Shown here piece by piece: positions 7,833 through 16,306 of a stretch of 64,000 nt of DNA. The notes under the pieces are model-generated. The model was given only the letters and a program-made list of their open reading frames with translations, ran no database searches and was not told where the DNA came from. The translations under genes and the position numbers were made by a program. The first letter of the stretch is position 1, and the number at the start of each line of letters is the position of its first letter. The stretch comes from an uncultured Acidimicrobiaceae bacterium (GTDB taxonomy: Bacteria > Actinomycetota > Acidimicrobiia > Acidimicrobiales > RAAP-2), in contig CALJTY010000031.1 in assembly GCA_937975915.1 (NCBI GenBank), positions 62,001 through 126,000 on the forward strand. Reading direction: 5' to 3'.

Positions 7833-8662
7833 TGCTGCTAGCAATGGACGTAGGAAATACAGAAACCGTTATTGGACTCTTCGGGCCTGATGCCCCGGAA
7901 CTTCCAGACGCAATGGGGTTCGCGAAGGCAACGGGTGAGCGAGGCCTCGCCTTTCACTGGCGCATCTCAACGTCACCAGAGCGCACACCTGATGAGCACG
8001 CAATGATTCTCACGCAACTACTCGACCTAGAAGGGCTCGACCTGAGATCTGCCGTAACTGCAATGGCGATCTCGTCTTCAGCACCTTCAGTGACAACACA
8101 ACTTCGTCGCATGGCAAATCGCTGGTTCTCAGATCTTGACATCACGGTGATTGGTCCTGGAACAAAAACTGGCATGCCAATTCTTTATGACAACCCGCGC
8201 GAAGTTGGAGCTGACCGTATTGCTGACGCGGTTGGTGCTTACGATCTCTACCCGGGCCCATCAATTGTTGTGGACATGGGAACAGCGACCGTCTTTGACG
8301 TGATTAGTGCCAAGGGCGAGTACTTGGGTGGAGCTATTGCTCCTGGTGTTGCAATTTCTCTTGAAGCCCTTTACACCCAGGCATCAGCTCTTAGGTCAGT
8401 TGAACTCGTGAAACCTCGTTCAGTCATTGGACGCTCAACCGTTGAATCAATCCAGTCAGGTGTTCTCTACGGTTTCGCCGCCCAGGTAGACGGAATGGTG
8501 GAGCGCATTAAGGAAGAAATAGGCGAAGCCACGGTAATTTCCACCGGTGGACTAGCGGGACTGGTATCTCCTCACACAAAACACGTACAGCACCACGAAC
8601 CGTGGCTTACGCTTCATGGACTGCGTATTGTTCATGAACGTAATCACACAGGAGCTAATTAG
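7832..8662 (+). CDS. coaX: Type III pantothenate kinase
   Basis: 276 residues, ASKHA fold. MLLAMDVGNTETVIGLF is the P-loop-like phosphate motif, GADRIADAVGA and VVDMGTATVFD carry the catalytic Asp, and GGAIAPGV follows. It phosphorylates pantothenate as the first step to CoA. The ATG shares a base with the panC stop (TGATG), and the stop shares a base with the lysS GTG, so the three genes are translationally linked. Confidence 0.95.
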   Translation: MLLAMDVGNTETVIGLFGPDAPELPDAMGFAKATGERGLAFHWRISTSPERTPDEHAMILTQLLDLEGLDLRSAVTAMAISSSAPSVTTQLRRMANRWFSDLDITVIGPGTKTGMPILYDNPREVGADRIADAVGAYDLYPGPSIVVDMGTATVFDVISAKGEYLGGAIAPGVAISLEALYTQASALRSVELVKPRSVIGRSTVESIQSGVLYGFAAQVDGMVERIKEEIGEATVISTGGLAGLVSPHTKHVQHHEPWLTLHGLRIVHERNHTGAN

Positions 8663-10065
8663 TGTCAACCCCGTATCAATTTGATCACAACGCGCACTGC
8701 GCACCGCTACAAGAGACGTACGCGCACCTCAGCGACGGCGAAGAATCGGGCGTTGTTGTAAAAGTTGCTGGTCGTGTCATGTTGATGCGCACACAAGGAA
8801 AACTCGCGTTCGCAACAATGCGTGACCTCACGGGTGAAATTCAACTCTTCGCTATGTCGGCCATCACTGCAGAATTCGAAGAGTTTGCAAAGCTCCACCT
8901 CGGTGACTGGGTAGGAGTAACTGGTGAAGTCGTTCGAACAAAGCGTGGAGAACTTTCAGTAAAGGTTGCCTCATGGGAACGACTCGCTGAAGCACTGCAT
9001 AACTTCGGTGACAAGTGGGCCGGAATCACTGACTACGACCTTCGTTATCGACACCGTGAAGCAGACCTCTGGGCTAACGCCACAACTCGCACCTCGCTCA
9101 CTCGTCGAAGTGAAGTGCTGCGCTCTGCTCGTGAACGTTGCTGGGCGGCAAATTTCGTTGAAGTAGAAACACCAATGTTGAACGCAATCCCTACGGGCGC
9201 TGCGGCAAGGCCATTCTCAACGCATCACAACGCACTCGATAGCCAGTTCTTTTTGCGCATTGCGCCAGAACTTTGGCTCAAGCGACTCGTTGTTGGTGGC
9301 TTTGAGCGAGTGTTCGAACTCGGTCGTGTATTCAGAAATGAAGGTGTGAGTCCTCGACACAACCCAGAGTTCACCATGCTCGAGCTCTACGCGGCGTACT
9401 GGAACTACGAAGACATGATGAGTTTCACTGAAGAACTGGTTGCGGGTATTGCAATGGATGTTCTTGGAACCACTGAAGTTACCTACCAAGGGCGCGAGTT
9501 CTCATTCGCCGCTCCTTGGCCACGTCGCACCATGGCGTCTCTCGCGAGTGAAGCAGTGGGTGAAGAAGTCTCTGTTCACACACCACGTGAACACCTGGCG
9601 AAATTGTTGAGCGATCGTGGGGTTGAGGTTCATGCGTCATGGGGCGCTGGGCGCTGTCTCTCAGAGCTTTTCGAAGTCACCTGTGAAGAAAACCTTTGGA
9701 ATCCAATGTTCGTAATTGACTTCCCGGTAGAAGTGTCGCCACTTTCGAGGCGTCGTGCTGATGACCCAGAGCTCACGGAGCGTTTTGAGTCCTACGCCGC
9801 TGGTCGTGAACTTTCTAACGGATTCAGTGAACTTATTGACCCAGTTGATCAGCGTGCTCGTTTTGAAGAACAGGCACGACTCGCTGCTGCTGGTGATGAC
9901 GAAGCAATGCAAATTGATGAGGACTACATCAAGGCACTGGAGTGGGGACTTCCGCCAACTGCTGGGCTCGGACTCGGAATGGACCGCCTCGCGATGTTGA
10001 TTGCTGATGAATCAAACATCAGAGAAGTGATTGCGTTCCCGACGCTCAAACCGCTTCGCGACTAG
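8662..10065 (+). CDS. lysS: Lysyl-tRNA synthetase, class II
   Basis: 467 residues. An N-terminal OB-fold anticodon domain (about 35-135) precedes the class II catalytic domain. Motif 2 is visible as VFRNEGVSPRHNPEFTMLE and motif 3 as GLGLGMDRLAMLI near the C-terminus. It charges tRNA(Lys). The GTG start overlaps coaX by one base. The stop TAG lies in the palindrome CTAG (10062-10065), which also supplies the stop of the convergent polyprenyl synthase. Placement after panC-coaX and before clpC is the usual actinobacterial order. Confidence 0.96.
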   Translation: MSTPYQFDHNAHCAPLQETYAHLSDGEESGVVVKVAGRVMLMRTQGKLAFATMRDLTGEIQLFAMSAITAEFEEFAKLHLGDWVGVTGEVVRTKRGELSVKVASWERLAEALHNFGDKWAGITDYDLRYRHREADLWANATTRTSLTRRSEVLRSARERCWAANFVEVETPMLNAIPTGAAARPFSTHHNALDSQFFLRIAPELWLKRLVVGGFERVFELGRVFRNEGVSPRHNPEFTMLELYAAYWNYEDMMSFTEELVAGIAMDVLGTTEVTYQGREFSFAAPWPRRTMASLASEAVGEEVSVHTPREHLAKLLSDRGVEVHASWGAGRCLSELFEVTCEENLWNPMFVIDFPVEVSPLSRRRADDPELTERFESYAAGRELSNGFSELIDPVDQRARFEEQARLAAAGDDEAMQIDEDYIKALEWGLPPTAGLGLGMDRLAMLIADESNIREVIAFPTLKPLRD

Positions 10066-11039
10066 TACGAAGGAAGATCTTCGAGCAGTGCTGCAAGAAG
10101 CGCTGAAAAGCCACTACGAAGTGATTCGCTCGAAACTGACTTCAGTGCCTCGTTAGCTTTTTCGAAGAATTCATTCGCGGCGTTAACGGTGTATGAAATA
10201 CCGTCAGTGCCAACAACAAGTTTGCGAGCTCGCTCACGGTCTGCTTCATCAAGTGGGCCGCCGAGGATGTTTCGTAGCTCTTCACCAATTGAGGCGTCAC
10301 GAAGTGCGAACAAGGCTGGCAAGTTGTAGACACCTTCAGCGAGGTCTTGTCCCGCAGGTTTTCCAAGTTGATTGTCAGTTGCAGTCATGTCGAGGATGTC
10401 GTCGCGAAGTTGGTACACCATTCCAAAGCAGCGCCCGTATTCACTCAGTGCATCAGCTTCTTTTTTACTGAGTCCTGCAGTGATCGCGCCGACGCGACAA
10501 CTCGCTGCCATGAGTGATGCAGTCTTTCCTTCGATCGCTTCGTAGTAGTCAGCTTCGGTGCGATCAACTGAGAATGATGTTCGAACTTCAGAGACTTGTC
10601 CGCGCGTCAACCACGCAAGTGTGTCAGCAAGCAGTCCGGCAACTTCAACGCCGAGGCTGGCGGCAATTGCTGCAGAGCGTGCCATGAGGTAGTCGCCAGC
10701 GACAATTGCGATGAGGTTGCCGTAACGAGCGTTGACGCTGTCAACATTGCGACGTACTTCTGCTTCATCCATTACGTCATCGTGATAGAGCGATGCGAGA
10801 TGCATGAGCTCTAGTGCGACACCACCAAGAAGATCTTCTTTTGTTGCTTCACGTGATCCACCAGTTGCTGATGAGACGCAGAGCAGTGGGCGAAGTCGTT
10901 TGCCACCGGCGTAGATGAGGTGTGTTGTAACTGAGTCGAGGTAGTCGTCTCCAATGACAACTGACTCGGCGAGCAGCGTTTCGAGGCGGACGAGGTCCTT
11001 TTCTACGGACGGTAGTTGGAGGTGCTCGTGGGGATTCAC
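10062..11039 (-). CDS. Polyprenyl diphosphate synthase (long-chain trans-isoprenyl)
   Basis: 325 residues, all-alpha prenyltransferase fold. The first aspartate-rich motif is YHDDVMDEA (DDxxD), followed by the second, LRDDILD; GGKRLRP binds the pyrophosphate. Chain length cannot be read safely. Products could be a menaquinone side chain or a lipid-carrier precursor. The DprE1/E2 and UbiA-type genes further along need a polyprenyl phosphate, so a link is plausible but unproven. It is convergent with lysS, sharing CTAG as both stops, and divergent from clpC. Confidence 0.9.
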   Translation of the reverse strand: MNPHEHLQLPSVEKDLVRLETLLAESVVIGDDYLDSVTTHLIYAGGKRLRPLLCVSSATGGSREATKEDLLGGVALELMHLASLYHDDVMDEAEVRRNVDSVNARYGNLIAIVAGDYLMARSAAIAASLGVEVAGLLADTLAWLTRGQVSEVRTSFSVDRTEADYYEAIEGKTASLMAASCRVGAITAGLSKKEADALSEYGRCFGMVYQLRDDILDMTATDNQLGKPAGQDLAEGVYNLPALFALRDASIGEELRNILGGPLDEADRERARKLVVGTDGISYTVNAANEFFEKANEALKSVSSESLRSGFSALLAALLEDLPSY

Positions 11040-11138
11040 CCTTCCACCTTAGGGGTCATTCCTACTGGTCAAAGGGCCTGGACTGAAGTGTCACGGTCCA
11101 CCGGTACACTGCTAACTAAGTAATACAAAGGAAGACAA

Positions 11139-13643
11139 TTGTTCGAACGTTTTACAGACCGTGCCCGCCGAGTCCTAGTACTCGCACAGGAAGAAGCACG
11201 CGACCTTAACCACGCTTTCATTGGAACTGAGCACATCTTGCTTGGACTAATCCGTGAAGGTGAGGGAGTCGCCGCCAAGGCCCTAGATGCCCTTGGGGTC
11301 TCCTACGACGTCGTTCGTGAAAAGGTTGAAGAAGCAATCGGTGCCAACACCAACCCTTCACCTGGATCTCCTCCATTTACCCCTCGCGCGAAGAAGGTTC
11401 TAGAGCTTTCACTGCGTGAAGCTCTTCAACTCGGTCACTCCTACATCGGAACTGAGCACATGTTGCTCGGACTTGTCCGTGAAGGTGACGGAGTAGCGGC
11501 ACAGGTTCTTTCTGAACTCGGAGCTGACATGGCTCGTGTTCGCACGCAAGTGATTCAGATGATGTCAGGTCAAACTGGCAAAGACGCTGGAGCTTCACAG
11601 GGATCTTCAAGTCAGAAGTCTGGTGACGTTGATGCCCAGGGCGGATCAGCAGTGCTTGATCAGTTCGGCCGCAACCTCACACAACTTGCTCGCGAAGGCA
11701 AGCTCGACCCACTCGTAGGACGTGAAAAAGAAGTTGAGCGCGTCATGCAGATTCTTTCTCGCCGTACCAAGAACAACCCAGTGCTCATTGGTGAGCCAGG
11801 TGTTGGTAAGACTGCAATCGTTGAAGGCCTCGCTCAGAAGATCGTTAGCAATAACGTTCCAGTGACGCTGGCTGACAAGCAGCTCTACACCCTTGACCTT
11901 GGTGCACTCGTTGCCGGAAGCCGCTACCGCGGAGACTTCGAAGAGCGCCTTAAGAAGGTCTTGAAGGAAATTCGCACCCGTGGCGACATCATTTTGTTCA
12001 TTGACGAAATTCACACACTCGTAGGTGCTGGTGCTGCAGAAGGCGCCATCGACGCTGCGTCAATCTTGAAGCCAATGCTTGCTCGCGGTGAGCTCCAGAC
12101 TGTTGGAGCAACAACAATCGACGAGTACCGCAAATACATCGAAAAAGATGCTGCACTTGAGCGTCGTTTCCAGCCAGTGAAGGTTGACCAACCTTCAGTT
12201 GCTATGACGATTGAAATTCTTAAGGGACTTCGTGAAGTGTACGAAGAGTTCCACGCTGTAAAGATCACTGACCAGGCACTTATTGCTGCTGCGAACTTGG
12301 CTGATCGCTACATTGCTGATCGTTTCCTTCCAGACAAGGCAATTGACCTTATTGACGAAGCTGGTAGTCGCCTTCGCATTCGCCGCATGGATGCTCCACC
12401 TGCCGCCAAGAAGATCGATGAAGACATTCTTCGTCTTCGTAACGACAAAGAAGCAGCTATGGAGTCAGGGGCTCTCGAACAGGCCAAGGCCCTCGAAGAG
12501 CAAGAGCGTGAACTTGTTGCTAAGCGTGACGAACTCGACGCTGAAGTGAAGGCCGCTGGCGGTACTTCGTTCGACCTCGTAGACGAAGAAACGATCGCTG
12601 AAGTGCTTGCCGTGTGGACAGGAATTCCGGTCTACCGTCTCACCGAAGAAGAGACTTCGAAGCTTCTTCGCATGGAAGACGAACTGCACAAGCGCATCAT
12701 TGGCCAGAACGAAGCAATCATTGCTCTCAGTCGTGCAATCCGTCGTACTCGTGCCGGACTTAAGGACCCTAAGCGTCCTGGTGGATCATTCATCTTCCTC
12801 GGACCAACAGGTGTTGGTAAGACTGAGCTCGCCAAGACACTCGCAGAATTCTTGTTCGATGACCAAGACGCACTAATTCAACTCGACATGAGTGAATACA
12901 TGGAGAAGCACTCAGTGTCTCGTCTCGTTGGATCTCCTCCGGGATACGTTGGATACGACGAGGGTGGACAACTCACCGAAGCTGTCCGTCGCAAGCCATT
13001 CTCAGTAGTTCTCTTCGACGAAGTTGAAAAGGCTCACCCAGATGTGTTCAACACACTTCTTCAGATTCTTGAAGATGGTCGTCTCACTGACGCTCAGGGC
13101 CGCCAGGTTGACTTTAAGAACACAATTCTCATCATGACCTCAAACCTTGGAACTGCAGATCTTCGTAAGACTCTTGGTTTCTCTAAGGGTGATGACCTTG
13201 CCGGTCACGACCGCATGAAGGAGAAGGTCAACGATGCTTTGAAGAAGCACTTCCGTCCTGAGTTCCTTAACCGTATTGACGACACAATCGTCTTCCACGA
13301 ACTCACCAAGGATGAAGTAATTCAGATCGCAGATCTCTTCATCAACCGTCTTCGTGACCAGCTCATCTTGCAAGGACTCGGACTTGAGCTTTCAGGTGCT
13401 GCGCAGAACTATCTCGCCGACAAGGGCTACGACCCAGAACTTGGTGCTCGACCACTACGTCGCGCTATCCAGCACTTCATCGAAGACCCACTCTCAGAGA
13501 AGATTCTCTTCAAGGAGTTCAGTGCTGGTCAGACGATCGTTATTGACGTCAAAGACGGTGCTGAAGGTCCTGAGTTGACCTTTGAAGGCATTGAAGGTCT
13601 TCCACCTTCAGTTGACCTAGAAAACCTTCAGCCGAACTCATAA
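11139..13643 (+). CDS. clpC: ATP-dependent Clp protease ATPase subunit ClpC
   Basis: 834 residues with full class I architecture: two N-terminal repeats (TEHILLGL and TEHMLLGL, about 20-145), AAA domain 1 with Walker A GEPGVGKTA (about 218) and Walker B ILFIDEIHTL, a UVR-type middle region (about 420-455), and AAA domain 2 with GPTGVGKTE (about 555). It unfolds substrates for ClpP. The start is TTG, supported by an AAAGGAAG ribosome site 5 bases upstream and by the canonical MFERFTDRAR N-terminus. It is probably a single-gene unit; carD follows after a hairpin-containing gap. Confidence 0.97.
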   Translation: MFERFTDRARRVLVLAQEEARDLNHAFIGTEHILLGLIREGEGVAAKALDALGVSYDVVREKVEEAIGANTNPSPGSPPFTPRAKKVLELSLREALQLGHSYIGTEHMLLGLVREGDGVAAQVLSELGADMARVRTQVIQMMSGQTGKDAGASQGSSSQKSGDVDAQGGSAVLDQFGRNLTQLAREGKLDPLVGREKEVERVMQILSRRTKNNPVLIGEPGVGKTAIVEGLAQKIVSNNVPVTLADKQLYTLDLGALVAGSRYRGDFEERLKKVLKEIRTRGDIILFIDEIHTLVGAGAAEGAIDAASILKPMLARGELQTVGATTIDEYRKYIEKDAALERRFQPVKVDQPSVAMTIEILKGLREVYEEFHAVKITDQALIAAANLADRYIADRFLPDKAIDLIDEAGSRLRIRRMDAPPAAKKIDEDILRLRNDKEAAMESGALEQAKALEEQERELVAKRDELDAEVKAAGGTSFDLVDEETIAEVLAVWTGIPVYRLTEEETSKLLRMEDELHKRIIGQNEAIIALSRAIRRTRAGLKDPKRPGGSFIFLGPTGVGKTELAKTLAEFLFDDQDALIQLDMSEYMEKHSVSRLVGSPPGYVGYDEGGQLTEAVRRKPFSVVLFDEVEKAHPDVFNTLLQILEDGRLTDAQGRQVDFKNTILIMTSNLGTADLRKTLGFSKGDDLAGHDRMKEKVNDALKKHFRPEFLNRIDDTIVFHELTKDEVIQIADLFINRLRDQLILQGLGLELSGAAQNYLADKGYDPELGARPLRRAIQHFIEDPLSEKILFKEFSAGQTIVIDVKDGAEGPELTFEGIEGLPPSVDLENLQPNS

Positions 13644-13713
13644 GTGCTGCAATCACTGTGCTCGCAAGGGCTCAGAACGAAGAAGCCAAAAGTACGGTAG
13701 AATTGATAATCCC

Positions 13714-13732
13714 CAGACCGCCTTTTCGGTCT
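13714..13732 (+). promoter_or_regulatory. Hairpin in the clpC-carD gap
   Basis: AGACCG and CGGTCT (13715-13720 and 13727-13732) can pair around a 6-base loop, followed by ATTTCC rather than a clean T-run. GATAAT at 13705-13710 just upstream resembles a -10 box, so this may be the carD leader hairpin. A weak clpC terminator is the alternative. Confidence 0.35.
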
Positions 13733-13757
13733 ATTTCCTTTGAGGAGAACCACTTTC

Positions 13758-14246
13758 ATGGCTGAGCGCAAGTACAAAAAGGGTGATCGTCTCGTTTATC
13801 CCCACCACGGTGCATGCACAGTGGAGAAGATCGAGAAGATGACTGCTTTCGAAGTTCGCCAGGACTACCTCAAGCTGAAGGTCGCCTACTCAGACCTCGT
13901 ACTCATGGTTCCTGTTGCGAACGCTGAATCTGTTGGACTTCGTGACGTCATTAATGACGAAGAAGTTGAAGAAGTATTTGCTGTGCTCCGCAAAAAGGAA
14001 GCACGCATGCCTACGAACTGGTCACGTCGTTTCAAGAACCACTCAGAAAAGCTTCGCTCTGGTGACATCTACCAAGTTGCAGAAGTAGTTCGTAACTTGT
14101 CTATTCGTGACAAGGACAAGGGTCTTTCAGCAGGAGAGAAGCGCATGCTTACTCGTGCTCGCCAGATCCTGGTGTCCGAGTTGACCTTCGCGCTCAACGT
14201 AGACACTGAAGCGGCTGAAGAAAAGCTCGCCTCAGTTCTGCCGTAA
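13758..14246 (+). CDS. carD: CarD-family RNA polymerase-binding regulator
   Basis: 162 residues from the ATG at 13758, chosen because TGAGGAGA lies about 11 bases upstream; an in-frame start at 13740 would sit inside that ribosome site. The N-terminal Tudor-like RNAP-binding domain (KKGDRLVYPHHGACTVEKIE) is followed by a helical DNA-binding part with W near 87 (MPTNWSRRFK). CarD stabilises open promoter complexes, particularly at stable-RNA promoters. It is followed 2 bases later by ispD, as in mycobacteria. Confidence 0.95.
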   Translation: MAERKYKKGDRLVYPHHGACTVEKIEKMTAFEVRQDYLKLKVAYSDLVLMVPVANAESVGLRDVINDEEVEEVFAVLRKKEARMPTNWSRRFKNHSEKLRSGDIYQVAEVVRNLSIRDKDKGLSAGEKRMLTRARQILVSELTFALNVDTEAAEEKLASVLP

Positions 14247-14248
14247 CC

Positions 14249-14893
14249 ATGAGCGTCGCCTGCGTAGTAGTTGCGGGCGGATCAGGTTCTCGCTTTGGCG
14301 GATTGAAGCAGTTCGCCCAACTTGGTGGTGACACCGTAACTGGACACTCCATTCGTGCTGCGCGCTCTGTCGCCTCACTGGTAGTTCTCGTCGCACCACA
14401 GGGTCACACAGATGACATGCAGGGCGCTGATGTTGTAGTTGCTGGCGGAACAACACGTGCTGATTCAGTTCGTGCAGGAATCAACGCTTGTGGTGACGCA
14501 GAAATCATTGTTGTCCACGACGCGGCACGACCACTCGCGTCTCCTGCACTGTTTGCTGCAGTAGTTGGCGCAATCAGAGACGGTGCTGAAGCCTGCGTTC
14601 CAGGACTTGGTATTACTGACACCGTTAAGCGCATTGCGCAGAGCAACGGCGAAGTCATTGTGAGCGAAACCATTGCTCGAGATGAACTTGTTACGGTTCA
14701 GACTCCTCAAGCCTTTCGCGCAGAAATTCTGAAGCGCGCACACGCTTCTAAAAGCGACGCCACTGACGATGCTGGTCTCGTCGAAGCACTCGGAACTCGT
14801 GTTGTCGTAGTGCTCGGTGAGCCTTCAAACATAAAGATCACCCATCCAGGAGACATTGAACAAGCTGAGCGCATTGCGGGGAGCGTCGTATGA
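14249..14893 (+). CDS. ispD: 2-C-methyl-D-erythritol 4-phosphate cytidylyltransferase
   Basis: 214 residues. VVVAGGSGSRFGG at the N-terminus is the CTP-binding G-rich loop, VVHDAARPL and QTPQAF are the other family motifs. It makes CDP-methylerythritol in the non-mevalonate isoprenoid pathway. It is coupled to ispF by a 4-base overlap (ATGA). The A/D-rich composition and short length are within the normal family range. Confidence 0.95.
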   Translation: MSVACVVVAGGSGSRFGGLKQFAQLGGDTVTGHSIRAARSVASLVVLVAPQGHTDDMQGADVVVAGGTTRADSVRAGINACGDAEIIVVHDAARPLASPALFAAVVGAIRDGAEACVPGLGITDTVKRIAQSNGEVIVSETIARDELVTVQTPQAFRAEILKRAHASKSDATDDAGLVEALGTRVVVVLGEPSNIKITHPGDIEQAERIAGSVV

Positions 14894-15360
14894 GAATCGG
14901 TCAGGGCATTGATGTTCACCGTTTTAGCGACGACCCAGCTCGTGTTTTATTCATAGGGCTCGTAGAGATTCCAGGTGCCCCAGGACTTGCTGGACACTCT
15001 GATGCTGACGTTGCAACTCACGCACTATGCGATGCACTGCTTGGTGCTGCCAATCTCGGTGACTTGGGTCGTCATTTCCCTGACACCGATGGATCAATTG
15101 CTGGCGTATCGTCAAAGAGTCTTCTCGAGCAAACACTGAAGCTAGTGAGCGACGCAGGATATCGCTGCACTTCAGGCGACATAACAATCATTGCGGAGCG
15201 ACCCAAGCTTGCTTCGTTCATGCCGGCAATGTCTGAAGCACTAAGCGCAGTTGTTGGAACTGTTATTTCGCTGAAGGCAACCACCACAGAAGGACTCGGA
15301 GCGATTGGTCGCGCCGAGGGTATTGGCGCATCTGCAGTAGTTCTTATAGAGGAGAAGTAA
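14890..15360 (+). CDS. ispF: 2-C-methyl-D-erythritol 2,4-cyclodiphosphate synthase
   Basis: 156 residues. GIDVHRF (metal-binding Asp/His), GHSDADVATHALCDALLGA, DLGRHFPDTD and KATTTEGLG are canonical IspF motifs. It cyclises CDP-ME-2-phosphate in the methylerythritol phosphate pathway. It overlaps ispD by 4 bases, and its stop overlaps the rlmB ATG by one base. Confidence 0.96.
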   Translation: MRIGQGIDVHRFSDDPARVLFIGLVEIPGAPGLAGHSDADVATHALCDALLGAANLGDLGRHFPDTDGSIAGVSSKSLLEQTLKLVSDAGYRCTSGDITIIAERPKLASFMPAMSEALSAVVGTVISLKATTTEGLGAIGRAEGIGASAVVLIEEK

Positions 15361-16223
15361 TGGCTCGTCCAGCCCCACGTCGTCCAGCCCCAAAGGGTCG
15401 CCCACCGCGCGGTGGTGGACCACGCAACACCAGCGCCGCACCCAACACTGGAACACGACGCAATCCAACGCGTGAGAAGGAAGGACTTGGTGGCGAGCAA
15501 GTAGAAGGTCGCCAAGCCGTTCTTGAACTTTTGAAGGCTCGCAGGCGAACAATTCAAAAGATCTATGTTGCAGACCAACAGGACTCTTCAGAAATCCTTG
15601 ATGAAATTGAACGCGAAGCACAGCGCCAACGCGTCCCTATTCAGATCATTGCCATGGCGCGACTTGACCGTGAAGCTCGTACTGAAGGCCACCAGGGTGT
15701 TGTTGCGTTCTGTAGTCGTCTGGATTCAGTAAGCCTCGATGTACTTCTTGAACACAAGCATCCGTTCTTGCTGGTGTGTGACGGCGTCACAGACCCTCGT
15801 AACCTTGGAGCAATGCTTCGAAGCGCTGATGGCGCTGGCGTTACAGGTGTTGTTGTTCCTCGCCACCGTGCTGCACGCATCTCTCCTTCAGTCACCAAGA
15901 CTGCAGCGGGTGCGATTGAATACTTAACATTCGCTGACGTTGGTGGAATCCCTGCAGCGATTGATCAGATGAACAAAGCAGGAGTCCTCACCGTGGGACT
16001 CGCTGGTGAGTCCAAAGACTCTATTTATGACCTCGACCTCGGAAGCATTCCCGTAGCGATTGTTGTTGGCGGAGAAGAAAAGGGTCTCGCAGCTCTCACC
16101 AGGAAGCGTTGTCAAGCAGTGGTTTCAATTCCACAGCTTGGAAAGATCAGTTCACTAAATGCCAGCGTTGCATTGTCGATTGCAGCATTTGAAGTCGCAA
16201 GACAGCGCGCTCTCAATAAGTAA
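15360..16223 (+). CDS. rlmB: SpoU-family 23S rRNA (guanosine-2'-O-)methyltransferase, RlmB type
   Basis: 287 residues. The first 40 residues are a basic Pro/Arg/Gly-rich extension. They are followed by an L30e-like substrate domain (EQVEGRQAVLELL) and a SPOUT knot domain with VTDPRNLGAMLRSA, VVVGGEEKGL and ISSLNASVALSIA, which form the SAM-binding knot. It methylates rRNA; the precise target (G2251-type) is by homology. ispD-ispF-rlmB is a common actinobacterial cluster; cysS, often present, is not here. Confidence 0.92.
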   Translation: MARPAPRRPAPKGRPPRGGGPRNTSAAPNTGTRRNPTREKEGLGGEQVEGRQAVLELLKARRRTIQKIYVADQQDSSEILDEIEREAQRQRVPIQIIAMARLDREARTEGHQGVVAFCSRLDSVSLDVLLEHKHPFLLVCDGVTDPRNLGAMLRSADGAGVTGVVVPRHRAARISPSVTKTAAGAIEYLTFADVGGIPAAIDQMNKAGVLTVGLAGESKDSIYDLDLGSIPVAIVVGGEEKGLAALTRKRCQAVVSIPQLGKISSLNASVALSIAAFEVARQRALNK

Positions 16224-16306
16224 ACACTGCATTTAAAAGTAGTTTCGTCACAAAGATTTTCGCGACCGTTGGGTTACGTTCAACTTGATGCCCAAGTTGG
16301 CACCTA

